This document shows positions 54,068-63,802 of a stretch of DNA of 64,000 bases, piece by piece. Where the stretch lies: positions 1,116,001 through 1,180,000 of the forward strand of contig NZ_VYQF01000001.1 in the NCBI RefSeq assembly GCF_008710285.1, written 5' to 3'. How positions within the stretch are numbered: the stretch's first letter is position 1; the number at the start of each line of letters is the position of its first letter. Made by a program: the position numbers and the translations under genes. Source of the DNA: Ginsengibacter hankyongi (GTDB lineage Bacteria > Bacteroidota > Bacteroidia > Chitinophagales > Chitinophagaceae). Under the pieces are notes generated by a model, which made no database searches, was not told the origin of the DNA, and saw only the letters and a program-made list of their open reading frames with translations.

Positions 54068-54841
54068 ATGAGTAAGTCATTAAAGAAATTCTCTGTTTTC
54101 ATTTCCTCATTTTTTATTTTTCTAATTCATTTACCATTTGTATTCGCAAAAACAATACCTCATAAAAATTTAACGTCTCCTGTATCAATAGGTGCTTCTA
54201 AGGTGACTTATAGTACGCATGATGGCGAAGTACCCAACTCGAACAAGGTAAGTGCTTATGATAGTTTGCAATTAAACACAATGGGCCTGAGCAAGCAGGC
54301 GTTTGATTATGCCATCAGGGGCTTTAAGTCGCTTCTTGCTATGGGTAAACTAAATAATGATTCTATTATTTCAATTGTTGACTTCAGCCTTTCTTCGGCT
54401 AAAAAAAGATTATTTGTTATTGACCTTAAAAACTATAAAGTTTTATACAATACTTATGTGGCACACGGCCGAAATTCCGGCGCTGAGTTTGCAGAGCAAT
54501 TTTCAAATAATCCAAGGAGTAATAAAAGCAGTCTTGGCTTCTATGTTACCGGAAACACCTATGATGGTGAACACGGATATTCACTACATCTTGAAGGCGA
54601 AGAAAAAGGGATAAATGATAATGCCTACAAAAGAGCCATCGTAATGCATTGTGCCGATTATGTAAACGAAAGATATATAGAAAGTAAAGGATATATTGGC
54701 CGCAGCCTCGGTTGCCCTGCAATACCAAAGCAAGTTTACAAGCCTATTATTAATGAGATAAAAGATGGTAGTTGTCTTTTCCTCTACAGTCCCAATCAAG
54801 ATTATATTTCGCATTCAATATTTTTAAAAAATGCATCCTGA
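54068..54841 (+). CDS. murein L,D-transpeptidase catalytic domain family protein
   Basis: The 257-residue protein has a signal peptide (FFIFLIHLPFVFAKT, about residues 15-30) and a YkuD-like domain from about residue 75 to the end. The catalytic set is His194 (VMHCADYVNERYI), then Ser213 (GRSLGCPA) and the nucleophile Cys216. It also shows FVIDLKNYKVLYNTYVAHG and KSSLGFYVTGNTYDGEHGYS. Such proteins form 3-3 cross-links or attach proteins in peptidoglycan in the periplasm, though this subfamily is little studied. It stands alone in a 0.3-kb upstream gap. Confidence 0.85.
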   Translation: MSKSLKKFSVFISSFFIFLIHLPFVFAKTIPHKNLTSPVSIGASKVTYSTHDGEVPNSNKVSAYDSLQLNTMGLSKQAFDYAIRGFKSLLAMGKLNNDSIISIVDFSLSSAKKRLFVIDLKNYKVLYNTYVAHGRNSGAEFAEQFSNNPRSNKSSLGFYVTGNTYDGEHGYSLHLEGEEKGINDNAYKRAIVMHCADYVNERYIESKGYIGRSLGCPAIPKQVYKPIINEIKDGSCLFLYSPNQDYISHSIFLKNAS

Positions 54842-54956
54842 TATTGTCGCTAACTGCAATCTTTTTGAAGACTACAATTATTGATAAGTAAAAATTTAGT
54901 TTTATTATTCCGATTATTTCTCAGTTGTTACCTTTATCGCAATTAAATTGTGCATT

Positions 54957-55928
54957 ATGCTAAAAGTTGGTGTTTTTGGTGTAGGACATTTGGGTAAATT
55001 TCATCTTAATAACTGGAAGGAAATAGATACTGTAAAGGTTGTGGGGTTCTATGATCCGTCTGATGAAAATGCTTCAGCCGTTAAGGAACAATACGGCTTA
55101 AAAAGATTTAAGACACCTGCCGCATTAATTGACGTTTGCGACATTGCAGATATTGTTGCTCCAACAACTATGCACCATGAGCTTTGCAAAATGGCCATCT
55201 TAAAAAGCAGGCATGTATTTGTAGAAAAGCCACTCACCAATACAATAGCTGAAGCAAAAGAAATAGTAAAGCTTACTAAAGAAGCTAATATAAAATTGCA
55301 GGTGGGACATGTTGAAAGATATAATCCCGCGTTTCTTGCGCTTAAAGAATATGACCTTAATCCGATGTTTATTGAGGTACATCGTTTGTCTCAGTTCAAT
55401 CCACGAGGCACGGATGTAAGTGTGATACTCGATTTAATGATTCATGATATTGATATTATTTTAAGTATTGTAAAAAGCAGCGTAAAAAATGTTTATGCTA
55501 ATGGCGTAAATGTGTTAAGCGATACACCCGACATTGCAAACGTGCGCATTGAATTTGATAATGGATGTGTGGCCAATCTTACTTCATCAAGAATAAGCAT
55601 GAAAAAAATGAGAAAGATGCGCCTCTTTCAAAAAGACTCTTACATAAGCATCGATTTTCTTGATAAAAAGACAGAAGTTATAAAATACAAAACGCCTTCC
55701 GATAAAAACGTTTTCACTTTTGATATAGAAACCAACACCGGCAAAAAAACAATTGCGATAGCAGCGCCCATCATAAAAGAAAACAATGCTATTAAGATGG
55801 AACTACAAAGTTTTGTAGACGCTATTTTAAAAAATAAACAAGTAGTTGTAAGCGACATTGATGGTTATCGTGCTATGGAAGTAGCGCATCTTATTCTTGA
55901 AAAGATAAACCGCAACCAGCTTAATTAA
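54957..55928 (+). CDS. Gfo/Idh/MocA family oxidoreductase
   Basis: This 323-residue NAD(P)-dependent enzyme has the Rossmann motif KVGVFGVGHLGKFHL at the N-terminus, IVAPTTMHHE and FVEKPLTN with the conserved EKP lysine. A C-terminal alpha/beta domain follows with DLMIHDIDIILS, which holds the catalytic His region. Such enzymes often reduce or oxidise sugar nucleotides. The ATG at 54957 is used; a TTG at 54948 is nine bases upstream and less likely. Fifteen bases after it comes a sugar-phosphate transferase gene, so a role in cell-surface glycan synthesis is likely but the substrate is not clear. Confidence 0.85.
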   Translation: MLKVGVFGVGHLGKFHLNNWKEIDTVKVVGFYDPSDENASAVKEQYGLKRFKTPAALIDVCDIADIVAPTTMHHELCKMAILKSRHVFVEKPLTNTIAEAKEIVKLTKEANIKLQVGHVERYNPAFLALKEYDLNPMFIEVHRLSQFNPRGTDVSVILDLMIHDIDIILSIVKSSVKNVYANGVNVLSDTPDIANVRIEFDNGCVANLTSSRISMKKMRKMRLFQKDSYISIDFLDKKTEVIKYKTPSDKNVFTFDIETNTGKKTIAIAAPIIKENNAIKMELQSFVDAILKNKQVVVSDIDGYRAMEVAHLILEKINRNQLN

Positions 55929-55943
55929 ATAATCCAAAGAAAA

Positions 55944-57338
55944 TTGGCGAAGCCACTTCCGATAATTTATTATGCATTAGGCGACTTTATTGCCGCTTCC
56001 GTTTGCTGGATAATTATCTATTACCTCTTCATAAAATTTTATGCCGGTTCTTTTGGGTTCAGTTATAAATATTTTCTGGAGCTTGGCCTTTATGCAAGCG
56101 GGTGGGTTATGCTTTATCATTTATCCGGGGCTTACAAGAATATCTATTACAAATCAAGAATAAATGAAATGGTAAACACTTTTGTAAATACTCTTACAGG
56201 ATGTGTAATTCTTCTTATTCTTTTTATTTTATATGAAAAACAAATAGATAACACTCTTTTTTACAAAGGGTTTTTTATAGTTCTTTCCATCCAGTTTTTT
56301 ACAACATATTTATTAAGATCAATTTTACTATCCAAAGCCCATGGCCAATTACAAAGGCAACAGGTATGGTTCAATACACTTATTGTTGGCAGCAATGAAA
56401 ATGCATTGCAGCTTTATAAATCTGTTATTGATAACACAGAAAAAACGGGCTATCAAATTCGTGGATTTGTAGCTCTCGATAATAATATTTCCCCCGCGTT
56501 AGAAGCTCATACACCATTGCTTGGATCATTGAAAACTACTCATAAAATTATAGAGGACTATAATATAAAGGAAGTAATTATTGCCCTTGAAAATAATGAG
56601 AAAGTAAACCTGGAGAAAATTTTACAACTGCTGAATGAGAAAGAAGTAAATGTAAAAATGGTTCCGGATAAACTGGATATTTTAAGCGGAGCTGTAAGGA
56701 CTACGAATGTTATGGGCACGCCATTAATTGAAATTCATTTAGGATTGATGGATGTATGGCAGCAAAATATTAAACGGCTAATCGATGTATTGGTTTCTGT
56801 TTTTGGCCTTATCGTTTTTTCACCATTGATATTATACGCTGCCGTTAGAACGAAGTTATCTTCTAAAGGAGATATTTTTTTCCTACAAGAGCGAATTGGC
56901 TATAAAGGCCGGCCGTTTACCATCTACAAGTTTCGTTCTATGATAACGAATGCAGAAAAAAACGGGCCTATGCTCAGTAGCAGGCATGATGAAAGAATTA
57001 CCAGCTGGGGGAAAATAATGCGCAGGTGGAGGCTGGACGAACTCCCGCAATTCTGTAATATTTTAAAGGGTGAAATGAGTTTGGTTGGGCCCAGGCCGGA
57101 AAGGAAATATTACATTGATTGCATTGCAGATAAACATCCTGAATATAAATTACTATTGAAAGTGAAGCCTGGTTTAACAAGTTGGGGAATGGTAAAGTTT
57201 GGCTATGCAGAAAACATAGAAGAAATGATTGAAAGAATGAAGTACGATATTATTTACATTGAAAATATTTCACTGGCACTCGATTTTAAAATAATAATTC
57301 ATACCATAAGAATAATTTTATTAGGAAAAGGAAAATAA
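55944..57338 (+). CDS. polyprenyl-phosphate sugar-1-phosphate transferase
   Basis: The 464-residue protein starts with TTG and has four or five N-terminal membrane helices (about 10-130), a cytoplasmic CoA-binding-like region (about 145-240) and the bacterial sugar transferase domain (about 275-464). Signature blocks are [48 protein letters not shown] and [13 protein letters not shown]. This is the WbaP/WcaJ type that puts the first sugar phosphate on undecaprenyl phosphate for exopolysaccharide or O-antigen. It follows the oxidoreductase gene by 15 bases, a likely operon. Confidence 0.93.
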   Translation: MAKPLPIIYYALGDFIAASVCWIIIYYLFIKFYAGSFGFSYKYFLELGLYASGWVMLYHLSGAYKNIYYKSRINEMVNTFVNTLTGCVILLILFILYEKQIDNTLFYKGFFIVLSIQFFTTYLLRSILLSKAHGQLQRQQVWFNTLIVGSNENALQLYKSVIDNTEKTGYQIRGFVALDNNISPALEAHTPLLGSLKTTHKIIEDYNIKEVIIALENNEKVNLEKILQLLNEKEVNVKMVPDKLDILSGAVRTTNVMGTPLIEIHLGLMDVWQQNIKRLIDVLVSVFGLIVFSPLILYAAVRTKLSSKGDIFFLQERIGYKGRPFTIYKFRSMITNAEKNGPMLSSRHDERITSWGKIMRRWRLDELPQFCNILKGEMSLVGPRPERKYYIDCIADKHPEYKLLLKVKPGLTSWGMVKFGYAENIEEMIERMKYDIIYIENISLALDFKIIIHTIRIILLGKGK

Positions 57339-57377
57339 TGTCAGTTGGCTAATTACATCACAGGTACATTTATTTTT

Positions 57378-57385
57378 TATATTTG
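57378..57385 (+). promoter_or_regulatory. -7 box upstream of the M1 peptidase
   Basis: TATATTTG matches TAnnTTTG, 14 bases before the TTG start at 57400. No -33 element at the right distance. Confidence 0.45.
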
Positions 57386-57399
57386 ATGAAATAACTGTT

Positions 57400-60393
57400 T
57401 TGAAAAAATTCTTAATAATATTTTCTTTCATCTTTGTAGTTCTTGCTTCCGCAAATTGTCAATCATTAAAAAAAACGCAAGATGCTATTGGCAATTATTT
57501 TCAACAAAAAACAGATTATAAAATTGATGTTTCACTGAATGATGTCGACAACACTTTAGATGGCTTTGAAACAATTAACTACACCAATAATTCACCGGAC
57601 ACTCTCCGTTTTATATGGTTTCATCTTTGGCCAGATGCTTATAAAAACGACCGCACGGCATTTAGTGAACAACTATTACAGTTGGGCAGAACAGATTTTT
57701 ATTTTAGTGATAATGAAATACGAGGATACATTAACAGGCTCGATTTTAAAGTTGATGGCGTAACGGCACAACTTGAAGATCATCCGCAGTATATTGATAT
57801 TTCTAAACTTATTTTACCAACGCCACTTGCGCCAGCACAAGCAATAAAAATTACCACACCGTTTCATGAAAAAATTCCTTTCAACTTTTCGAGAGGTGGA
57901 TATGTAGGACAGACCTACCAGGTAACACAATGGTATCCCAAGCCGGCAGTATATGATGCTAAAGGATGGCACCCGATTCCTTATTTAGACCAGGGCGAAT
58001 TTTATAGTGAGTTTGGAAATTATGATGTTCTGATTACTATTCCAAAAGACTATGTAGTGGCTGCAACCGGTGAATTACAAAATGCAGATGAACTAAATTT
58101 TTTAAAAGAAAGAGAAAGTGAAAGTGAATGGAACCTGCCAAAACCCAAACAGAAAGTTGCTGTTGTAAAAGAAATTTCAATCCAAAATAACAAAGCGAAA
58201 AAAAATTCGCAATCGAAAACAAAATCAAAAACACCAATTAAAAAAGGTAATCATCATTTACCTGCAAAATCGAATTCCCCGATTAAGCATGTAATTGAAA
58301 ATCCTGTTTACACATCAAAGCAAAAAGAAGAAACAAAAACGATAAATTATATTCAGAACAATGTTCACGACTTTGCGTGGTTTGCTGATAAAAATTTTAT
58401 CGTAAATCATGATACATTGAAGTTAGCTTCAGGAAAAATTATTAATGTTTATGCATACTACACACCTGCTGGAAAAAATACCTGGAAAAATAGTATCCGG
58501 TTTATAAAAGATGCGGTAACAACGCGAAGCAAATGGCTTGGCGAATATCCATACAACGTCGTATCCGCAGTTGAAGCAAAAATGGGCTTTAATGGAGGAA
58601 TGGAATATCCAACGATTACATGTATTTCACCCATGCCTGATGAAAAATCGCTTAACCTTACGATAGAACATGAAGTAGGACATAACTGGAACTATGGGAT
58701 ATTGGCAAGCAATGAAAGAGACCATCCATGGATGGACGAAGGCATGAATACTTTTTTTGATAACCGTTATAAAAAGATAAAATACGGTGATGATCGAATT
58801 CAAAAAAATAAACAGGATTTCATTAATAATAAATTGCCCGATGATGAAACAGACCTTGAGTGCAGAACAGAAATAACCAATAAGAAAGACCAGCCCATAG
58901 AAACAACTTCAGAAAATTTTTCAGAATTGAATTACGGATTAACCGCGTATTATAAAACCGGAAAATGGATGAAAGTTTTGGAAGATTATGTAGGTGAAAG
59001 TTTATTCGATAGTTGCCTTCACGAATATTATAACAGGTGGAAGTTTAAACATCCTCAACCGCAAGATTTTAAAAAGGTAGTTGAAGACGTTAGTAAAAAA
59101 AACGTTGATTCCATTTTTTTAATGTTACATCAAAAAGGAAATATTGAACCTGCAGAAAAGAAAGACTTGAAACTCTCTGCTTTGTTCAATTTTAACGAAA
59201 CTGACAAGCATAACTATATATTTCTTTCTCCCGCGGCAGGATTTAATTATTACGATAAATTTATGGTTGGAGCGCTGGTTCATAATTACACTTTGCCAGA
59301 ACCAACATTTCATTTTATTGTGGCGCCAATGTATGCCACTGGCAGCAAAACTTTTACAGGAATCGGGAAAGTTGGTTATAACTTTTTAAGTTATGGATTG
59401 ATAAGAAAAGCAGAGCTATCAGTAAGCGCTGCAAAATTTTCCGGGGATGATTTTACCGATTCAACAGGAACAAAAAACTATCTTGGATTTTCAAAAATTG
59501 TCCCCTCATTAAAAATAATTTTCAAAAACAAAAATGCAACCAGCAACATTACAAAAAGTATTCAATGGAAAACATATTTTATTAAAGAAACAGGTTTATT
59601 ATTTTCAAGAGATACCATCAACCAAACGGACGTCATTTCTTACCCTAAGCTTAACCGTTATCTTAATCAATTACAATTGAAGATTGAAAACAACCGGGTA
59701 TTATACCCTTATTCAGGATTGCTGCAGGCGGAACAGGCAAAAGATTTTGTTCGCCTTGCTTTTGAAGGAAAATATTTTTTCAATTATGCAAAAGGCGGTG
59801 GAATGAACGTAAGACTATTCGGAGGAAAATTTATTTACCTCGGCGATAAAACCATTCTTAAAGAATTTGAAACTGACAGGTATCATTTAAACATGACGGG
59901 CGCCAATGGTTATGAGGATTATACTTACAGCAATTATTTCGCAGGCAGAAATGAATTCCAGGGATTCCGTTCTCAACAAATAATGATAAGGGATGGAGGA
60001 TTTAAAGTTCGGTCAGATTTACTTGCAAATAAAATTGGTAAAACTGATGACTGGCTCGCCGCGGCAAATTTTGAAACTGATTTCCCTAAGAAATTTAATC
60101 CATTACAAGTTCTTCCTTTTAAAATTCCTTTGAAACTATTTTTTGATGCAGGAACGTATGCCGAAGCCTGGAAAACGAATGCTCCTTCCGGTAAGTTTAT
60201 TTATGATGCAGGGTTTCAGGTATCGATCGTAAAAAATTTAATCAACATTTATGTTCCTGTTATTTACAGTAAAATATATGCTGACTATTTTAAATCAACT
60301 ATTACGGATAAACGCTTTTGGAAAAATATTTCATTCAGTATTGATATACAAAATTTCAGGTTTTATAAATTTTTCGATCTTCCTCAATTATAA
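57400..60393 (+). CDS. M1 family metallopeptidase
   Basis: The 997-residue protein starts with TTG and has a signal peptide (FSFIFVVLASANCQS, about residue 20). An aminopeptidase N-terminal beta domain follows, then the M1 catalytic domain with GGMEYPT (GxMEN-like) and HEVGHNWNYG: zinc ligands His424, His428 and Glu447 (HExxH-x18-E). A Lys/Ser/Asn-rich insert lies at about 255-312 between the two domains. The last 370 residues look like a beta-rich barrel or sandwich, not the usual M1 ARM-repeat domain. It is probably an exported peptidase at the envelope. It is monocistronic or leads the next gene. Confidence 0.9.
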   Translation: MKKFLIIFSFIFVVLASANCQSLKKTQDAIGNYFQQKTDYKIDVSLNDVDNTLDGFETINYTNNSPDTLRFIWFHLWPDAYKNDRTAFSEQLLQLGRTDFYFSDNEIRGYINRLDFKVDGVTAQLEDHPQYIDISKLILPTPLAPAQAIKITTPFHEKIPFNFSRGGYVGQTYQVTQWYPKPAVYDAKGWHPIPYLDQGEFYSEFGNYDVLITIPKDYVVAATGELQNADELNFLKERESESEWNLPKPKQKVAVVKEISIQNNKAKKNSQSKTKSKTPIKKGNHHLPAKSNSPIKHVIENPVYTSKQKEETKTINYIQNNVHDFAWFADKNFIVNHDTLKLASGKIINVYAYYTPAGKNTWKNSIRFIKDAVTTRSKWLGEYPYNVVSAVEAKMGFNGGMEYPTITCISPMPDEKSLNLTIEHEVGHNWNYGILASNERDHPWMDEGMNTFFDNRYKKIKYGDDRIQKNKQDFINNKLPDDETDLECRTEITNKKDQPIETTSENFSELNYGLTAYYKTGKWMKVLEDYVGESLFDSCLHEYYNRWKFKHPQPQDFKKVVEDVSKKNVDSIFLMLHQKGNIEPAEKKDLKLSALFNFNETDKHNYIFLSPAAGFNYYDKFMVGALVHNYTLPEPTFHFIVAPMYATGSKTFTGIGKVGYNFLSYGLIRKAELSVSAAKFSGDDFTDSTGTKNYLGFSKIVPSLKIIFKNKNATSNITKSIQWKTYFIKETGLLFSRDTINQTDVISYPKLNRYLNQLQLKIENNRVLYPYSGLLQAEQAKDFVRLAFEGKYFFNYAKGGGMNVRLFGGKFIYLGDKTILKEFETDRYHLNMTGANGYEDYTYSNYFAGRNEFQGFRSQQIMIRDGGFKVRSDLLANKIGKTDDWLAAANFETDFPKKFNPLQVLPFKIPLKLFFDAGTYAEAWKTNAPSGKFIYDAGFQVSIVKNLINIYVPVIYSKIYADYFKSTITDKRFWKNISFSIDIQNFRFYKFFDLPQL

Positions 60394-60415
60394 GGCTCAT
60401 TAAAAAAAATTTGAA

Positions 60416-61333
60416 TTGAAAGTCTCATATCTGCCGCAGGCAAATATTGATAAGCAAAAATGGGATCGCTGTATTGATACTGCGCCTAACGGATTAATTT
60501 ATGCTTATTCATTTTATCTTGATGCAATGAGTAAAAACTGGGATGCATTAATACTAAATGACTATGAAATAGTAATGCCTTTAACCTGGAATAAAAAGTA
60601 TGGTGTGCATTATTTATACCAGCCTTTTTTTACAAAGACTTTAGGAATTTTTGGTAATATTTCAGACGAAATAGTAAACTTGTTTTTACATGCTATTCCT
60701 AAACATTTCAAATACCTTGATATAGATTTTAAAGAAAATATAATAAACCCTTACAAGGTTACATTACAAGATCTCCAATTAAAAAAAAGAGATAATTTTT
60801 TATTGGATCTAAACAAAAAATACGAAAAGATTTATAGCGAATATAAAAGACTTACCGTACGTATGTTAAAAAAAGCTGCTGCACATAACGTTGAAGTTTT
60901 AAGAAACCGCAATGTAAATGAAGTGATAGATTTCTATCGCAAATATTATGCAACTGAACATCCTGAAATTGGGTTAGATGATTATAAAAGATTGAAAGAT
61001 GCATGTAATATTGCTTCAAAAAAAAAGCAAACAGCAACTTACGTTGCGGAAAGTAACGGGCAGGTTATAGCAGTTTACCTGGTATTAAAAGACGAAAAAT
61101 TTATTTATTCATTAATTGGAGGCAGCAACAAAATGGGCAAAGATTGTGGCGCATTTTATTTACTAACCGATTCAGCAATTAAAGATCACTCAGGCACTAA
61201 TCGCACATTTCGATTTGAGGGATCCGATAAGAAAGGAATTGCTTTTTTCAATATGCAGTTCAATCCTGTCCCGATACATTATTATCATTTGACTTTAAAC
61301 AGGCTGCCCTGGCCGGTAAAATTATTTAAGTAA
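60416..61333 (+). CDS. FemAB/GNAT-like acyltransferase
   Basis: The 305-residue cytoplasmic protein starts with TTG, 22 bases after the peptidase stop. It shows two acetyltransferase-like halves: WDRCIDTAPNGLIYAYSFYL and VMPLTWNKKYGVHYLYQPFF, then IDFYRKYYATEHPEIGLDDY, TYVAESNGQVIAVYLVLKD and RFEGSDKKGIAFFNMQFNPV. This is like the FemAB/BioF2-like acetyltransferase superfamily. Substrate is unknown; FemAB proteins can add amino acids to peptidoglycan precursors or acylate sugars. Its neighbourhood of envelope genes fits either. Confidence 0.7.
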   Translation: MKVSYLPQANIDKQKWDRCIDTAPNGLIYAYSFYLDAMSKNWDALILNDYEIVMPLTWNKKYGVHYLYQPFFTKTLGIFGNISDEIVNLFLHAIPKHFKYLDIDFKENIINPYKVTLQDLQLKKRDNFLLDLNKKYEKIYSEYKRLTVRMLKKAAAHNVEVLRNRNVNEVIDFYRKYYATEHPEIGLDDYKRLKDACNIASKKKQTATYVAESNGQVIAVYLVLKDEKFIYSLIGGSNKMGKDCGAFYLLTDSAIKDHSGTNRTFRFEGSDKKGIAFFNMQFNPVPIHYYHLTLNRLPWPVKLFK

Positions 61334-61407
61334 AATCTAGCTTAGGCTATTCTAATTACAACAAAACAAATATGTAAAAGTAAAGCGGTTGAAAATTAAA
61401 CCAAATC

Positions 61408-62409
61408 TTATTTCTTTTTCACCACTAAAACCTGGAAGCTGCCTGGAACCATTGGTGGCCGCCGTTCTCCGCTTACTGCAGGTTTAAAGTTTGCTGTAGG
61501 TAAATAGACTATATGCGTTAGTGGATCAACTGCTAAAGTTCTTGCACCTCTTTTTGTCGGTACATTTTCTATAACATCATACTTATCTTTTGAAATTTCT
61601 TTAATTATTGTAAGTGTTCCCTCTCCATTTGACGAATACACATAATTTAATGCCGGATCAAAAGCAGTACCGTCGCATCCCTCTCCAATTGCCGGGGTGC
61701 TCACCACAGAGCCATTTTCTGCATTCAACACCACTAGCATTTTGTTTTCACATCCTGCAAACAATCTTTTTGTTTTTCGATCAATCGATAAACCAGAAGG
61801 AGATTTTCCAGGCGCGATGGACCATGTGTTCTCTACTTTTAAACTCTTCATATCAATTTCGCTGATAGCACTTCTATTTTCAATATTTACAAATACTTTT
61901 CCGGCTCCATCACTAACCGCGGTTTCTGGTTTGCCACTCAAAGCAATAGTATCTACCACCCTATCAGTTACGGGATCAATTATAGAAAGACTATTACTTC
62001 TTCCATTGCATGTAATAATTTTTTTTGAATAATCTTCATAAAAAATTGCGTCCGGATTTATACCCGTCGGAATTTGAGCTAATATTTTATTTGTGTTGAG
62101 ATCAAATACAGTTACATTGTTCAGCCTGCCATTACTGGTATATCCTTTATTTAATTCATTATCGAAAGCAATGCCATGTACGCCTGTTGTATTAGGAACC
62201 TCGCCAAGCGAATCACCATTATTCTTGTCGATAATGTTTACCAGTGTGCCGTGCGACACATATAATTTATTTTTATTAACGGCGATGTAATCCCATCCGC
62301 CAGGGCCCGCAATGTGAAAACTATCGGTAAGGCGATAGCCGGAAGATTGGGCAAATAAATTTGTTTTTCCAATAAAAAAGAGTAAACAAATAATAGAGAT
62401 TTTTTTCAT
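61408..62409 (-). CDS. YncE family YVTN beta-propeller protein
   Basis: The 333-residue protein from the ATG at 62409 has a signal peptide (IICLLFFIGKTNLFAQ) and about six YVTN/SBBP propeller blades (for example WDYIAVNKNKLYVSHGTLVN, GIAFDNELNKGYTSNGRLNN, GKPETAVSDGAGKVFVNIEN). It is likely a periplasmic or exported seven-blade propeller that binds a ligand or partner protein. An upstream in-frame ATG at 62493 would add an unlike hydrophobic stretch. The nearest genes are convergent GNAT-like and divergent SDR, so no operon partner is clear. Confidence 0.8.
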   Translation of the reverse strand: MKKISIICLLFFIGKTNLFAQSSGYRLTDSFHIAGPGGWDYIAVNKNKLYVSHGTLVNIIDKNNGDSLGEVPNTTGVHGIAFDNELNKGYTSNGRLNNVTVFDLNTNKILAQIPTGINPDAIFYEDYSKKIITCNGRSNSLSIIDPVTDRVVDTIALSGKPETAVSDGAGKVFVNIENRSAISEIDMKSLKVENTWSIAPGKSPSGLSIDRKTKRLFAGCENKMLVVLNAENGSVVSTPAIGEGCDGTAFDPALNYVYSSNGEGTLTIIKEISKDKYDVIENVPTKRGARTLAVDPLTHIVYLPTANFKPAVSGERRPPMVPGSFQVLVVKKK

Positions 62410-62617
62410 GGAAGAAAATTTTATTTGAAGATGAAAATAAAAATTAATTATGAAGAAAATCTGAAGTTTGCTTAAGGTGTTTGAAAGATACATTCAAATA
62501 CTAAAACCTTTAAAAGTTGTCGAAGCTGGAATTAGCAATGAACTTAATATAATTTAAAGTGTTATTTTAGAATTGACATATACATAAATAAATTCAAAAA
62601 ATTTAAATAAACGTTTT

Positions 62618-63331
62618 ATGAATACACTCAGTAATAAAGTAGCCTACGTAACAGGCGGAAGCAAAGGAATTGGTTATGGCATAGCAAAAGAATTATTAAG
62701 TATTGGCATGAGGGTAGCGATTACAAGCCGCGATGCAGCTGCAGCCACACAAGCGGCAACGTCACTAAGTAAGGATCCGTCAATGATATTAGGATTAGCA
62801 TCAAATGTTAGTTCTCTTGATGATGAAATAAAAACAGTTAAAGAGATCATTAATCATTTTGGGCAACTTGATGTTTTAGTAGCTAATGCAGGGGTTGGGC
62901 ATTTTGCGCCTATTGATACTTTATCGGAAGAAGATTGGAAAAACACTATTGACACTAATCTTACTGGAGTTTTTAACAGCGTAAAAGCAAGTATGGATGC
63001 ATTAAAAAATTCCAAAGGATATATAATAACTATTGCCAGTCTTGCCGGTACTAACTTCTTTGAAAACGGCGCCGCTTACAATGCCAGTAAATTTGGGCTG
63101 GTCGGTTTTTCACAAGCTATTATGCTCGACCTCCGGAAATACGATATTAAAGTAACAACCATTATGCCCGGTTCAGTTGCAACTCATTTTAACAATCATG
63201 TACCCAATGATGCTGATGCATGGAAGATTCAACCTGAAGATATTGGAAAGTTAGTTACTGACCTTTTAAATATGCATCCACGCACACTTCCCAGCAAAAT
63301 AGAAGTGCGTCCGTCAAAACCAGGAAAATAA
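62618..63331 (+). CDS. SDR family NAD(P)-dependent oxidoreductase
   Basis: The 237-residue protein is a classical short-chain dehydrogenase: TGGSKGIGYGIAKELL for the cofactor, NAGVGH, catalytic Ser in ITIASLAG, YNASKFG with catalytic Tyr and Lys, and VTTIMPGSVATHF. The best fit is a 3-oxoacyl-ACP reductase-like or sugar/alcohol dehydrogenase; the substrate cannot be told. It follows a 208-base gap that has no other gene. Confidence 0.9.
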   Translation: MNTLSNKVAYVTGGSKGIGYGIAKELLSIGMRVAITSRDAAAATQAATSLSKDPSMILGLASNVSSLDDEIKTVKEIINHFGQLDVLVANAGVGHFAPIDTLSEEDWKNTIDTNLTGVFNSVKASMDALKNSKGYIITIASLAGTNFFENGAAYNASKFGLVGFSQAIMLDLRKYDIKVTTIMPGSVATHFNNHVPNDADAWKIQPEDIGKLVTDLLNMHPRTLPSKIEVRPSKPGK

Positions 63332-63802
63332 ACTAACGGTATAGGGTATTTGAAAATAGGCCTTCAGCGCCCGCTCACCATACAAAATATATTTTGTTTG
63401 AAAATCCCAGTGAATTTGTTGCTAATGTAGGTCTATGGTTGTTTCTAATTTATGGCAAATAGCAAGTAATAAAATATTCGCCCTATTGATTACGCATCTA
63501 AAATAGAAGTATAACGGTAGAGTTTAAACGAAGCCGCAATGTGGTTTAACTTTTGGCAACCTTGCCTGCAGTGGTGGATGGCGATTTTCTGTGCCATACA
63601 AGTGTAATAGTTTTAAAATCTCAAGCCCTTTCTGCTGCCCGCGCGAGAAGTAAGTAATAATACATTATCGGGTTATTTTGAATTTCTGAAAAAATCGGTT
63701 ATTTTAGGCCTCTTATTTTAATAACTGATTTATCTTCAGCTTTATATTTCCCCAAATTCCATTTAAAACCGCTACCGAATTCGATTACCAACAAGATAAC
63801 TC
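63332..63802. other. intergenic region with no supported gene
   Basis: No open frame of useful length, RNA gene or terminator with a T-run is visible in these 471 bases. Two loose copies of CGG(G)TTATTTT at about 63669-63679 and 63697-63706 are the only repeats I see. A former gene remnant cannot be excluded. Confidence 0.4.

Noticed and set aside
63332-63802. Search for a tRNA or small RNA in the last gap
   Set aside because: No cloverleaf arms, TTCGA-type loop, or hairpin with a T-run could be seen.
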